A DNA stretch of 64,000 bases from Mycobacterium sp. (GCA_018882965.1 VEQY01000015.1:1-64000), one strand, 5' to 3'. Shown: positions 43,050 through 52,985, counted from the first letter of the stretch. Made by a program: numbers and translations. Notes: a model not told the origin generated them from the letters alone.

Positions 43050-44723
43050 GTGACGACTCTGATTCGCCGGACGGCGGCCCTGGTTTCGGTGGTGGCACTG
43101 GCGCTGGCGGGATGCTCGACCGCCGAACGCACCACCCCGGCCACCGGCGGTGACGCCGAACTCGGTACGGCCAGCGACACCAACCCGCAGGACCCGGCCA
43201 CCCTGCAGCAGGGTGGCGACCTCCGGCTGTCGATCGGTGCGCTGCCGTCGAACTTCAATACGCTCAACATCGACGGCAACGAAGCCGACACCGCCTCGAT
43301 GCTGCGACCCACCATGCCGCGTGCCTTCGTCATCGCGCCGGACGGGTCGATGAAGGTCGACACCGACTACTTCACCAGTGTCGAACTCACCAGCACCGAG
43401 CCGCAGGTGGTCACCTACACCATCAACCCGAAGGCCACCTGGTCGGACGGAACGCCGATCACCTGGGAGGACATCGCCGCCCAGATCAACGCGACCAGCG
43501 GCAAGGACAAGGCCTTCGCGATCGCCTCACCCAACGGCTCCGACCGGGTCGGCTCGGTGACCCGCGGCGTGGACGACCGCCAGGCCATCGTCACCTTCGC
43601 CCAGCACTACCCGGAGTGGCGCGGGATGTTCGCCGGAAACACCATGCTGCTGCCCAAGAGCATGACCGCCGACCCGGATGTGTTCAACAAGGGCCAGCTC
43701 GACGGGCCAGGTCCCTCGGCCGGTCCGTTCATCGTCTCCGCGGTGGACCGCACCGCCAAGCGGGTGATGCTCGACCGCGACCCGAACTGGTGGGGAACCC
43801 CGCCGCTGCTGGACTCCATCACCTATCTGGTTCTCGACGACGCCGCCCGCATTCCCGCGCTGCAGAACAACACCATCGACGCGACCGGAATCGCGAGCCT
43901 CGACGAGTTGACCATCGCCCAGCGCACCGAGGGCATTTCGATCCGCCGTGCACCGGGGCCCTCCTGGTACCACCTGACGTTCAACGGCGCGCCGGGGTCG
44001 ATCCTGGCCGACAAGGCGCTGCGCCAAGCCGTCGCCAAGGGCATCGACCGGCAGGCGATCGTCAACGTGAGCCAGCGCGGCCTGGTCGACAACCCCACAC
44101 CGCTGGGCAACCACGTCTTCGTCGCCGGACAGGAGGGTTACCAGGACAACAGCGCGGTGGTGGCTTTCGATCCGGAGAAGGCGAAGGCCGAACTCGACGC
44201 CCTGGGGTGGAAACTCAACGGCCAGTTCCGCGAGAAGGACGGCAGGCAGCTGGTGATCCGAAACGTGCTCTACGACTCGCAGAGCGGCCGGCAGGTCGGG
44301 CAGGTGGCGCAGAACAGCCTGGCGCAGATCGGTGTGAAGATGGAATTGGACGTCAAGGCGGCCGACGGCTTCTTCAGCCGCTACGTCACCGTCGGTGATT
44401 TCGACGTCACCCAGTTCTCCTGGGTCGGTGACGCCTTCTCGCTGTGCTGCCTCAACCAGATTTTCACCACCGGTGCGGAAAGCAACTTCGGCAAGATCTC
44501 CAGCCCGGAGATCGACGCCAAGGTCGAGGAGGTTCTCGACGAGCTGGACCCGGTCAAGGCCCGCGCACTGGCCAACGAGGTCGACACGATGCTGTGGGAC
44601 GAGGTGTTCAGCCTGGCGCTGTTCCAGTCCCCCGGCAACGTGGCGGTGCGCAGCACCCTGGCGAATTTCGGCCCGACCGGTCTCGGCGACCTCGACTACA
44701 GCACGATCGGCTTTACGAAATAG
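43050..44723 (+). CDS. oppA: Oligopeptide-binding lipoprotein
   Basis: This 557-residue SBP family 5 protein captures peptides outside the membrane for OppBCD. The signal peptide ends in a lipobox LALAGC with the lipidated Cys22. Conserved SBP_bac_5 parts include TYTINPKATWSDGTPITWED (about residues 120-139) and the PFIVSAVDRTAKRVMLDRD region. In M. tuberculosis OppA also imports glutathione and other peptides. GTG start 11 bp after oppD. The stop overlaps the convergent hydrolase gene by 11 bp. Confidence 0.94.
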   Translation: MTTLIRRTAALVSVVALALAGCSTAERTTPATGGDAELGTASDTNPQDPATLQQGGDLRLSIGALPSNFNTLNIDGNEADTASMLRPTMPRAFVIAPDGSMKVDTDYFTSVELTSTEPQVVTYTINPKATWSDGTPITWEDIAAQINATSGKDKAFAIASPNGSDRVGSVTRGVDDRQAIVTFAQHYPEWRGMFAGNTMLLPKSMTADPDVFNKGQLDGPGPSAGPFIVSAVDRTAKRVMLDRDPNWWGTPPLLDSITYLVLDDAARIPALQNNTIDATGIASLDELTIAQRTEGISIRRAPGPSWYHLTFNGAPGSILADKALRQAVAKGIDRQAIVNVSQRGLVDNPTPLGNHVFVAGQEGYQDNSAVVAFDPEKAKAELDALGWKLNGQFREKDGRQLVIRNVLYDSQSGRQVGQVAQNSLAQIGVKMELDVKAADGFFSRYVTVGDFDVTQFSWVGDAFSLCCLNQIFTTGAESNFGKISSPEIDAKVEEVLDELDPVKARALANEVDTMLWDEVFSLALFQSPGNVAVRSTLANFGPTGLGDLDYSTIGFTK

Positions 44724-45936
44724 GCCGGCGCGCAGGCAGCACGGCTTCCAGTCGGGCGGCGACCCCGATCGCTGTCCGTGTCACGCGCATCGCCGGTCGA
44801 CCGGGCATCGCGTCGAGTGCGTCGCCCCGCGCCGGCAGGGTGTCCGACTGCCCGGCGTGGACGGCGGCCGCGATGCGCAGCGCCGCCCGCTCGCGGGTGT
44901 CGAGCACACTGTGGGCCGCGGTCGGCAGCCGCACCAGTACGGAGCGGGGTACCAACTCGGCGACGCGATCGGCGACCGCGGGCGGTGTGGTCAGGTCGAG
45001 CCCGCCCGAGACGACGACCGTCGGCCAGCCGAACTGCGGCAGTGCGGTCGTGAGGTCGAAGGGTTCACCCTCGAACGGAGTGTTCCCGGCCGGGTGCTCC
45101 CGCATGGCGACCGCAGGATCCAGCGGCTGGCCATCGGGAACTCCGCCGAAGTTCAGCTCCCGGAAGCCAATCGGGCCGACCAGGTCGGTCTCGAATCTGT
45201 AGGGCGTGTTCTGGTTGGTCATCCGCCGTCCGATCCGGTCCAGCGCCGTCCACAGCACCCGCTTGCCTTTGAGCAGCAGGTCGAGCTGACCGCTCAGCAG
45301 CCGAGGTCCGCCGATCCCGTAGACGGCGGCGGCGGTCTGAGCGTCCGATGAGGTGAGCTGCCCGTGATCGACCAGCCTCCGGACCTTCGACGCCAGATCG
45401 GCGGTGCGCGGGTCCTCACCGTGCCAGAGCAGCGCACGCAGTTCGTGCCGGACTATCTCGATGTCGACCCGGCCCAGCACCGGGGAGTCCAGCACCATCG
45501 CCTGAACCCGGGCCGGGTGCCGCACCCCCAGACCGGCGGCCAGGTAGCTGCCGTAGGAGGTGCCGTAGACGACGGCTTTGCTGACGCGGGCGTCATCGAG
45601 TACGGCGGCGATGTCGTCCACGACCTGGTCGATGGTCAGCGCCGGGGCCGGCAGGTCGGCTCCGGAATCGTCACGCCGCGAGAGCCCGACGCCGCGGTGC
45701 TCGACCATGATGACGTCGAGTCCGGCCATCGCCGCACGCCGTCGCAGACCTTGATACGGCTCGATCGACGCCATGCCCGGCCCGCCCGGGATGATCAGCA
45801 CCGGGTAGTTGCTCTTGCGTCCGGTCCGCACGTAGTACAGGTCGAAACCGGCCTCGGCGTCCGGCGTCACCGGCCGCCGGACTGCCCGGACCCCCGGCAG
45901 GCCGGCCAGCCGGCTGCGGTGACCGGTAGCGCCCAT
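44713..45936 (-). CDS. Alpha/beta hydrolase, proline-iminopeptidase-like
   Basis: This 407-residue serine hydrolase has the oxyanion motif IIPGGPGMAS (about residues 48-57), VEHRGVG, the nucleophile elbow GTSYGS with Ser127, an acid residue in SGGLDLTTPP and the histidine in TAAHSVLD. HGGP-type spacing points to the proline iminopeptidase/tricorn-like peptidase group (S33). ATG at 45936 gives a compact start; a further 28 codons upstream are poorly supported. Peptide-processing alongside the convergent opp importer is plausible but unproven. Confidence 0.82.
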   Translation of the reverse strand: MGATGHRSRLAGLPGVRAVRRPVTPDAEAGFDLYYVRTGRKSNYPVLIIPGGPGMASIEPYQGLRRRAAMAGLDVIMVEHRGVGLSRRDDSGADLPAPALTIDQVVDDIAAVLDDARVSKAVVYGTSYGSYLAAGLGVRHPARVQAMVLDSPVLGRVDIEIVRHELRALLWHGEDPRTADLASKVRRLVDHGQLTSSDAQTAAAVYGIGGPRLLSGQLDLLLKGKRVLWTALDRIGRRMTNQNTPYRFETDLVGPIGFRELNFGGVPDGQPLDPAVAMREHPAGNTPFEGEPFDLTTALPQFGWPTVVVSGGLDLTTPPAVADRVAELVPRSVLVRLPTAAHSVLDTRERAALRIAAAVHAGQSDTLPARGDALDAMPGRPAMRVTRTAIGVAARLEAVLPARRPIS

Positions 45937-46061
45937 GTCCCGATTGTGTCCTGCCTGCGGGCCGCGGTTCCGGGCGGGCCACTCGCGCGGTAAGGGCAGA
46001 AAGTCCCCACTTGCCGCCAACGGATGACCGGGGCCGTCGTGCGGCCGTAGGTTGAAGGGCG

Positions 46062-47435
46062 ATGACCGAATTCATGCGCCAGAGCGACGCCTTCACCTGG
46101 TCGATGGAGACCGATCCGCGGCTGCGCTCCACGGTGGTGACCGTGATCCTGCTGGATCGGTCGCCGGATTGGGACGTGGTGCGCGCGCGCTTCGAGGTGG
46201 TCAGCCGCACGCTCCCGATGTTCCGGCGGCGCGTGGTGGATTCGCCGCCGCCCGCGCCGCCGCGCTGGGAGTTCGCTCCCAACTTCGACCCCGACTTCCA
46301 TCTGCGCCGGGTGTCGGCACCCGAGCCGCGCACCTTCGAGGCCGTGATCGAGATGGCCCGCCTGGCCGCGATGGACGACTTCGATCGGGCGCGGCCGCTG
46401 TGGGAGGTGACGCTGATCGACGATCTGGAGGGCGGCGGCGCAGCGGTGCTGTGCAAGTTCCACCACGCCCTGACCGACGGCGTGGGCGGTGTCCAGATCG
46501 CGATGACGATCTTCGACCTCGGCGCCGAACCCCGCGGCATCGACGCGGTGGAGGCCTCGGCCGAGCCGCCGGAGGTTGAGGAGCACGGCGTGCTTGCCGA
46601 CTACGCCCAGACCGTGCGCTACGACCTGGGACTGCTGCGCAAGGCGGTCACCGAGACGGTCACCGGCGGGCCGAAACTTCTCTACAACGCCCTTCGCCAC
46701 CCGCTGCAGACGGCCGCCTCGGCGACCGAACTCGCCGCGTCGGTGTACCGCACGGTGCGTCCGGTCAGTCGCCCGGGCTCGACCCTGATGACGCAGCGCA
46801 GCCTGCTGCGCCGCCTCGGGGTGCATCAGGTGCCGCTGTCGACGCTGCGGGAGGCCGCACACCGCAGCGGCGGGTCGCTCAACGACGCGTTCGTCGCCGG
46901 TATCGCCGGAGGCCTGCGCCGCTACCACGACAAGCATGGGGTGCCCGTCGGCGATCTGCATCTGACCATGCCGGTCAGCCTTCGTCAGGAGAGCGACGAC
47001 ATGGGCGGCAACCGGATCACCCTGATGCGCTTCGACGTCCCGGTGGGCATCGCCGATCCCGCTGAGCGGATCAGCGAAATCCACGAGCGCACTGACCGGG
47101 TACGCCACGAGAAGTCGATCCCGTATACCCAGATCATCGCCGGCGCACTGAACCTGATGCCGCGGTGGTACATCGGGTCGATCCTGCGCAACGTCGACTT
47201 CCTGGCCAGCGACGTGCCCGGGGTGCCGGTCCCGGTGTTCCTCGGTGGAGCGAAGGTCGTGGTGCAGTACGCCTTCGGCCCGACCATCGGTGCCGCGGTG
47301 AACGTCACCCTGCTGACCTACGTCGACACCTGCGCGCTGGGCATCGATGTCGACACGGGCGCGATCCCGGACTTCGAGGAGTTCCGCGACTGTCTGATAG
47401 CCGGTTTCGACGAGGTTGTGGCGCTCGCCACCTGA
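46062..47435 (+). CDS. Wax ester synthase/diacylglycerol acyltransferase (WS/DGAT)
   Basis: This 457-residue Tgs-type acyltransferase has the active-site HHxxxDG motif at residues 134-140 (FHHALTDGVGG). The conserved N-terminal segment, SLNDAFVAGIAGGLRRY and the C-terminal ASDVPGVPVPVFLGGAK block (PLW-type region) are present. It esterifies acyl-CoA to diacylglycerol or a long-chain alcohol, making storage lipid. Mycobacteria have many paralogues. Convergent with the Rad50-like gene. Confidence 0.9.
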   Translation: MTEFMRQSDAFTWSMETDPRLRSTVVTVILLDRSPDWDVVRARFEVVSRTLPMFRRRVVDSPPPAPPRWEFAPNFDPDFHLRRVSAPEPRTFEAVIEMARLAAMDDFDRARPLWEVTLIDDLEGGGAAVLCKFHHALTDGVGGVQIAMTIFDLGAEPRGIDAVEASAEPPEVEEHGVLADYAQTVRYDLGLLRKAVTETVTGGPKLLYNALRHPLQTAASATELAASVYRTVRPVSRPGSTLMTQRSLLRRLGVHQVPLSTLREAAHRSGGSLNDAFVAGIAGGLRRYHDKHGVPVGDLHLTMPVSLRQESDDMGGNRITLMRFDVPVGIADPAERISEIHERTDRVRHEKSIPYTQIIAGALNLMPRWYIGSILRNVDFLASDVPGVPVPVFLGGAKVVVQYAFGPTIGAAVNVTLLTYVDTCALGIDVDTGAIPDFEEFRDCLIAGFDEVVALAT

Positions 47436-47450
47436 TGGCCGCTCGGAACC

Positions 47451-50063
47451 TCAGGCGCTGAGTTCGATCACCTCGGCATCGGCGATGTCCTGGTAGCGAC
47501 TCGGTTGGCAGGTCAGCACGATCACCTGACCGCGGTCACCCACGGTGGAGAAGACAGCGCCCATGGCGGTCAACCGCTGCGGGTCGCTGAAGCCCAGCGC
47601 GTCATCGATGACCACCGGGACGGTGTCCTCCGGCGCCACCAGCGCCGCCCCGGCCAGCCTCGCGAGAATGCCGAGTTGTTCTCTGGCGCCACCCGACAGC
47701 GAGTCGTAGGGAACCGTGCAGCCCTCGAGCGTTCGGCTGATGATGGACAGGTCCGAGTCGATATCGACCTCGAAGGTGGTGCCGAACACGATGCGGCCCA
47801 ACCGCTCCAGTTCTGCCCGATACGGCAGTACGTAGCGCTGTCGGGTGTCGTCGCGATGACGGGCCATCGTGTCGCGCAGAAGCCGCGCCGCGTCGGCCCG
47901 CCGGGAGATCCGATCGTGCTCGGCTTGCGCGTGCTCCAGTTCGGTGTCGGCCTCGTCGAGCCGACCCTGTCGTCCCTCGGTACCGATGATCTCAAGCTGT
48001 GCCACAAGGGCATCGAGTTCCCTCTTCAGGGCGGCCAGTTGGTCGGTGATCGCTGCCCGCGCCTGCGTGGCGTCGGCCAGTTCCGCTGCCACCTGCGTGG
48101 GGTTGGCGGCCTCGTACTGTTCGGACAATGCGGTGAACGCGTCCTCGGCGCGGCGCCGTGCCTCGGCCGCCGTCGCTGCGGCGGCGGCGACGGCATCGTC
48201 GGATACTGCAGACCGAGACTCCGCCAGTTGATCCTGGACTGCCACCGATTCCGCTTCAGCGATCGTCAACCGATCACCTAACAGGGTTGCGGCGGTCGTC
48301 TTTTCGGCGAGAACACTCTTCGCGGCTCCCAGGGTGCTCCGGCAGGTCTCCGCGTCGGCCCGGGCCTGATCGAGAGCCGCGGTAGCGCTGGCAAGTTCGG
48401 CAGCGGCGATACCGGCTTCGACCGGCGGCCCCGATGATGCGGCGCGCAATTCGGCAAGCCGTTCGCGAAGACGTTCTGCATCCTCACCCAGGCACAGACC
48501 ATCCAGGGCGGCAGCCAACTCCACGCGGGTACTCGCCAGCGCGCGGCGTTGCTCAGCGACCCTGCGTGCGGAGGCGAGGCCTGCCACGCCCGCGCGGGCC
48601 AGCGCCTCGTCGCTCGCCCGCTTCGCGTCCTGCAGCTGGGCGCGCAGCTCTGCCGCACTCGCGCCCGGGTCGATGCGCACCGTCAGGACACCCGGCAACG
48701 CCACGGCGACCGGCTCGGATGGAGGCGCCGTCCACGACTGTCCGCGCACCAGGCGCAGCGGCTCGCCGTCGACGGTGATCTCGAGGTCCGCGTCGGCGAT
48801 GAATTCGACCGAACCGGCGTCGGCGTGGAGTTGCGCCTCCAGTCGCGCCACCAGCGCCGCGCCCTGCTCGACTTCGGCCAGCAGCTCGTCGGTCAGCGTG
48901 ATTCCCGCCAGCTGGTCCTGCACCCGCTGCATGTCGATCCCGGCCTGCTCGATACGCGCGACCCGGACGGCCAGCCGGTCGGCTTCGTCGCGCGACTCGC
49001 ACGCCGCGACAGCCGCCGCAGCTGTGTCGCGGCGCTGCGCGGCAGCGACCAGCCGTGCCTCGGCCGCGCTGCTCTGGTCCTCCGCCGCGGCGGCGCCCTG
49101 CTGGGCGGCCGTCTGCTCGGCGACGGCGGCAGCGAGCGGTGAGCCGAGCTCGGCGACGGCGGCGGCGCGGCGGTCGGCTTCGGCGCGAAGCGTGTCGCGC
49201 TGCTCGAGAGCCGCGGCCGCCGCGGCGCCGGTGCCCGCGGCAGCCGCGGCGACCAACCGCGCCTGCTCCAGCTGCTCGGCCAGAGCCGTCACTGCGGCCT
49301 GGGCGCTCTCCGCCGCCGCACACCGCGTCGCGGCCGGCGCCAGGTGGTCGGTGAGCGCGCGGTGGTCAGCGCCGAGCTGTTCGTATCGCGCGACCCGTTC
49401 TTCGACATCGGCGACCGCGTCCCGGCACCGTTCGACGTCGGCCTGGGCAGCCTCGAGGCGGGTGATGGCGTCCCGGTACTCCCGCGCGGGCCTGCCGGCA
49501 GTTGGGGTGAAGTAGCGTTCGAACTCGGCGTCGATCCGGGTGATGAGCAGTGACTCCGTGCCGGAGGGTGTGGCGACCGCCCCCGCGGCGGCGTCCAGCG
49601 CACGCGACAGCGCATCGCAACCGGAAAGGTCCACCGCGCGGGTGGCCGCCGACTGCAGCACCCGCTGGGCTTCCCACAGTGTGGTGTCGACAGTCTCAGC
49701 GAGCAGGGACCGGACTTTCTCGTGCGCCTCGTCGGCGCTGAAGTGCGCTCGCACGGGGGTGAGGATCGTCAGCTCGGTGCGATGTTTCTTGTGGAATCGC
49801 TTGAGATAGACGAATCGGTAGGGACCGGTGCTGATCTCCGCCTCGACTTCCGCGCCGACGTCGGCGTTGGCGGGCTTGACCACCCTGACCTTCTGGGCGT
49901 TGGACCGGTCCTTGTGCTCCAGCAGCAGATCGAGAGCCTCGAGCATGGATGACTTGCCGATCTCGTTGGGGCCGCACACGACGACGACCCCGGAGTCGGG
50001 AAAGGTGATCTCGCGCTCGCCCACACCGCGGAAGTTGGCCAGCCGCAACCTGTGCAGAATCAT
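47451..50063 (-). CDS. Rad50/SbcC-like ATPase without a zinc hook (Rv1278-like)
   Basis: This 870-residue SMC-type ATPase starts MILHRLRLANFRGVG. Walker A is GPNEIGKS (residues 31-38). Long coiled coils run from about 180-395 and 490-700. The signature LSGGAREQLGILARL and Walker B VPVVIDDALGFSDPQRL are near the C-terminus. No CxxC zinc hook is present. Instead a beta-rich segment (about residues 400-490: EFIADADLEITVDGEPLRL and following) sits at the midpoint. It overlaps the upstream nuclease gene by 4 bp and resembles the YhaN/YhaO pair of Bacillus. A DNA-end or nucleic-acid surveillance role is inferred. Confidence 0.85.
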   Translation of the reverse strand: MILHRLRLANFRGVGEREITFPDSGVVVVCGPNEIGKSSMLEALDLLLEHKDRSNAQKVRVVKPANADVGAEVEAEISTGPYRFVYLKRFHKKHRTELTILTPVRAHFSADEAHEKVRSLLAETVDTTLWEAQRVLQSAATRAVDLSGCDALSRALDAAAGAVATPSGTESLLITRIDAEFERYFTPTAGRPAREYRDAITRLEAAQADVERCRDAVADVEERVARYEQLGADHRALTDHLAPAATRCAAAESAQAAVTALAEQLEQARLVAAAAAGTGAAAAAALEQRDTLRAEADRRAAAVAELGSPLAAAVAEQTAAQQGAAAAEDQSSAAEARLVAAAQRRDTAAAAVAACESRDEADRLAVRVARIEQAGIDMQRVQDQLAGITLTDELLAEVEQGAALVARLEAQLHADAGSVEFIADADLEITVDGEPLRLVRGQSWTAPPSEPVAVALPGVLTVRIDPGASAAELRAQLQDAKRASDEALARAGVAGLASARRVAEQRRALASTRVELAAALDGLCLGEDAERLRERLAELRAASSGPPVEAGIAAAELASATAALDQARADAETCRSTLGAAKSVLAEKTTAATLLGDRLTIAEAESVAVQDQLAESRSAVSDDAVAAAAATAAEARRRAEDAFTALSEQYEAANPTQVAAELADATQARAAITDQLAALKRELDALVAQLEIIGTEGRQGRLDEADTELEHAQAEHDRISRRADAARLLRDTMARHRDDTRQRYVLPYRAELERLGRIVFGTTFEVDIDSDLSIISRTLEGCTVPYDSLSGGAREQLGILARLAGAALVAPEDTVPVVIDDALGFSDPQRLTAMGAVFSTVGDRGQVIVLTCQPSRYQDIADAEVIELSA

Positions 50064-51217
50064 GCGGCACCCTGCTGGCCTTCGGCCCGCAGACGCAGGA
50101 GCAGCGCCAGCGCCGCGCGGGCGGTGTCCGCCTCGGGCGCACCGGATCGGGCGATCCGCACCAGCTCGGCGACGGCCTCGGCCGCGAACCCCCCGATGTC
50201 GAGATCGTCGAACTCGTCGTCCGCGGGCATCACCACCAGGTTGGTCCGGCGATCCCAGGTGCGCAGACCGGCGAGCAACCGGGCGTGCTTGTCCAGGCAG
50301 GCATCCAGGGCGGCCCGGTCGGTGACGGAGAGGGTCCCTTCGAGCGCGAGCTGGACGACGGTTCGCTCCTTGTCGGCCAACTCGTCGAGGTTCACGCCGA
50401 GGTCGATGATGTCGCGGCTGGTGTTCACCTCACGGCTGATCGTGATGAAACGCCAGCTGCCCGTGCGGTGGGACTCGACGCGCACCGGATGGAGCGGGTC
50501 GGCGAGATCGAGATCGACCAGCAGTACGTGTCCGGAATCGGCCTCCCGATGGTCGTAGTTGGTGACCTCCGGAGCACCCGAGTACCAGATCCGCCCGCTG
50601 TCCCCGACCGGGGTCCGGGAATGCTTGTCGCCGAGCGCGACGTAGTGCAGCACGGAGCGACGCAGCGCCTCGGAGAGCCCGGACAGTGGGATCACAGCCG
50701 GGTTGGTGGGGTCTGGGTCGAGGACGTCCACCGCGCCGTGCGCGACCAGAATCCGGGCGGTCCCGTCAGCGGGGAGGTCGGCGAGGACGGCCGCCGTCAG
50801 GTCCGCCGTCGGCCGCTTGGATCGCCACGGCGCGGCGACGATCTGCAGCCCCGGCGCGACATCCCAGCTCCCGGCCCGGTCCAGCACGGTCACGTTGCCG
50901 GGGCACTCCGCCGTGAACAACGCACCGGTGTAGACCGAGGCGGCGTCGAGCGGGTCGTGATTGCCGGGGAGCAGATAGACGGGCACGTCGATCGCGCGGA
51001 TGGCCTCCAGCGACTGGCTGACGACCCTGGGGGCCAGCTGGTTGGCGTCGAACACGTCGCCGGCGACGACGACGAACTCGGCCCCGGTCTCGGCGGCGAG
51101 CGGACCGAGGGCGGCGACCGCGTCCCGCCGGGCCGCGGAGAACCGGGCCTGGGCCTCCGGGTCCAGGAAACTGCGCGTCATGCCGAGCTGCCAGTCGGCG
51201 CTGTGCAGGAATTTCAC
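50060..51217 (-). CDS. Mre11/SbcD-like metallophosphoesterase (Rv1277-like)
   Basis: This 385-residue calcineurin-type phosphoesterase has the five metal motifs: FLHSADWQLG (Asp8), VVVAGDVFD, LLPGNHDPLD, LVAHGAVD and ALGDKHSR. The C-terminal part probably binds the Rad50-like partner. GTG at 51217 has GGGGAGGGA upstream and matches the family start VKFLHSADWQ; an ATG 24 bp earlier is possible. Predicted nuclease acting with the ATPase encoded directly downstream. Confidence 0.9.
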   Translation of the reverse strand: MKFLHSADWQLGMTRSFLDPEAQARFSAARRDAVAALGPLAAETGAEFVVVAGDVFDANQLAPRVVSQSLEAIRAIDVPVYLLPGNHDPLDAASVYTGALFTAECPGNVTVLDRAGSWDVAPGLQIVAAPWRSKRPTADLTAAVLADLPADGTARILVAHGAVDVLDPDPTNPAVIPLSGLSEALRRSVLHYVALGDKHSRTPVGDSGRIWYSGAPEVTNYDHREADSGHVLLVDLDLADPLHPVRVESHRTGSWRFITISREVNTSRDIIDLGVNLDELADKERTVVQLALEGTLSVTDRAALDACLDKHARLLAGLRTWDRRTNLVVMPADDEFDDLDIGGFAAEAVAELVRIARSGAPEADTARAALALLLRLRAEGQQGAA

Positions 51218-51339
51218 GCCCGGTCCCTCCCCGTTCGGCAAGTCACTGCGGCGAGCTTAGGTCGGGCCACCGACAAGTCCGGGGACCCAACCCGGTGTGT
51301 GTCCGGCGGTCGCGGCTCGACGCGATTAATCTGGTACGG

Positions 51340-51834
51340 GTGAGAACCTTGGTGCTGATGCGACACGCCAAGTCCGACTATCCCGAGGGCGTGGCCGACC
51401 ACGACCGTCCGCTGGCCAAGCGCGGAGTCCGGGAGGCCGGGCTGGCCGGCGACTGGCTGCGCAGCAACGTGGAACCGATCGACGCGGTGCTGTGCTCCTC
51501 GGCGGTCCGGACCCGCCAGACCCTGGTGAGGACCGGCATTTCAGCACCGGTCACCCACCTCGAGCAGCTCTACGGCGCCACCCCCGCCACGATGATCGGC
51601 GAGATCAGCGCCGTCGGCGACCATGTGACAAGCCTGCTGGTGATCGGTCACGAACCCACGATCAGCCGGGTCGCGCTGGCCCTCGCCGGCCGTCCCGGCA
51701 GCGACGACGAGGCGATCGACCGGATCGCGATGAAGTTCCCGACATCGGGGCTGGCCGTGCTGCGGGTGTCCGGCGGATGGGCGGACGTCACCCTCAGCAA
51801 AGCCGACCTGGTGTCCTTCCACATCCCGCGCTGA
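51340..51834 (+). CDS. SixA-like phosphohistidine phosphatase
   Basis: This 164-residue histidine-phosphatase superfamily protein starts RTLVLMRHAKSDYP with catalytic His9 in the RHG-type motif (RHA here, as in SixA) and a second His in VIGHEPTI (about residue 105). SixA dephosphorylates phosphohistidine proteins. GTG at 51340 is the best start; upstream codons are poorly conserved. M. tuberculosis Rv1276c occupies the same position. Confidence 0.9.
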   Translation: MRTLVLMRHAKSDYPEGVADHDRPLAKRGVREAGLAGDWLRSNVEPIDAVLCSSAVRTRQTLVRTGISAPVTHLEQLYGATPATMIGEISAVGDHVTSLLVIGHEPTISRVALALAGRPGSDDEAIDRIAMKFPTSGLAVLRVSGGWADVTLSKADLVSFHIPR

Positions 51835-51858
51835 ACACGCCGCGCAGCCGGCGGACGG

Positions 51859-52422
51859 TCAGGAGTTGGTGGCCAGCGTCAGTTCCATGAGCTTGATCGC
51901 CTGACCGCAGGCATCGATGCCCGGCGCCTGGGGATTGATCCACCAGCCCACCACTCCACCGGCGTCGCTGGCCACGCCGCAGGCGCCGTTGGGATCACCG
52001 GTCCGCATGACGATCGAGGTCACACCGGCGATGGTCCGGTTCTCGATCTGGTACTTGAGTTCCTCGGCGGTCTTGCGTTCGTTATCGAGGCTGCCCTGCT
52101 CGAACCAGAACCGGGTGATGTCGACCAGGCCGGCCGGGTTGGCCGCCTGCCACCGGCAGACCGCGCCCACGAACGTGCTCTGGATGTCGAGCGGGTCCGC
52201 CCCCACCGTCTTGGCCAGGATGTCGGTGGTCAGTACGTCGCATTCCTTGAGCAGATTCGGGTACTGCTGGGCCGAGTCGTTGTTGCGCGGCGTGCTGCCG
52301 GTACCGGACTTCATGGCGGTCCCGTCGACGGTCCGCGCGCAACCCGCGACCGTGGCTCCCAGTAGACACAACGCGGTCACGGACCCGGCCAGCCGGTGCC
52401 AACGGCGGACGCCGCCGCTCAC
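51859..52422 (-). CDS. lprC: DUF3558 lipoprotein LprC-like
   Basis: This 187-residue protein has a lipobox TVAGC with Cys28 and a DUF3558-type domain: C60-region LLKECDVLT, VCRW and a C-terminal NxC pair (GACGVASDAGG). Four or more cysteines may form disulfides outside the membrane. It follows LprB with a 4-bp overlap. The function is unknown; DUF3558 lipoproteins are actinobacterial and probably envelope-associated. Confidence 0.88.
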   Translation of the reverse strand: MSGGVRRWHRLAGSVTALCLLGATVAGCARTVDGTAMKSGTGSTPRNNDSAQQYPNLLKECDVLTTDILAKTVGADPLDIQSTFVGAVCRWQAANPAGLVDITRFWFEQGSLDNERKTAEELKYQIENRTIAGVTSIVMRTGDPNGACGVASDAGGVVGWWINPQAPGIDACGQAIKLMELTLATNS

Positions 52423-52985
52423 GAGGCGTTCACGATCGACTGGCGAGTCAGCTCGGTGGCCACGTCACACGGCGGCGGGAAGGGCTTCTCGGCGTAGCTG
52501 ACCGACCACTCGATGAAATCGTCGCCGAACTGAATCCCGATCTCGCAGAGGTTCTCCCCGATGATCGGGTCGGTGTTCATCGCGATGAAGCCGTCGTGGC
52601 CCTCGATGGTGATGTCCTCGACGCTGGTTCGGGACAGTTCCTCGGTCTTGCGCTCGCGCCCGATCGGGCTGCCGCGGAACCAGGTGAACGAGAAGTGCGG
52701 TCCGAGGATCCCGCCGCCGACCAGCCACTGGCACCCAACCGAATTGACCGCGGTGTTGACCAGGCCGTTGACTTCAGTCAGCTGGGCGATCGTCTCGTCG
52801 CTCACTCCGCCGCACTGGGGAAAGGCCGGCCCGTGCTCGATCCCCGCGGCGACAGGCGCGTCCCCGGACCCGCCGGACTGGGGCTCGGTCGGGCTCTTCG
52901 TCGAGCACGCGCCCGCCCCGACGACGACCGCGACCGCGGCCGCCAGGGCCACCGAACCACGCCCCGCCATCAGCCTCGCCATCAC
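52419..52985 (-). CDS. lprB: DUF3558 lipoprotein LprB-like
   Basis: This 188-residue protein has a signal peptide with lipobox GAGAC, Cys27 (Cys26 if the second Met is used). The DUF3558 domain contains FPQCGGVSDETI, SVGCQWLVGG and FSFTWFRGSPIGRER, the last echoing the FWFEQGSLDNER of LprC; the two genes look like an old duplication. Translation of lprC is coupled by a 4-bp overlap. Divergent from the ABC exporter. Confidence 0.88.
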   Translation of the reverse strand: MMARLMAGRGSVALAAAVAVVVGAGACSTKSPTEPQSGGSGDAPVAAGIEHGPAFPQCGGVSDETIAQLTEVNGLVNTAVNSVGCQWLVGGGILGPHFSFTWFRGSPIGRERKTEELSRTSVEDITIEGHDGFIAMNTDPIIGENLCEIGIQFGDDFIEWSVSYAEKPFPPPCDVATELTRQSIVNAS

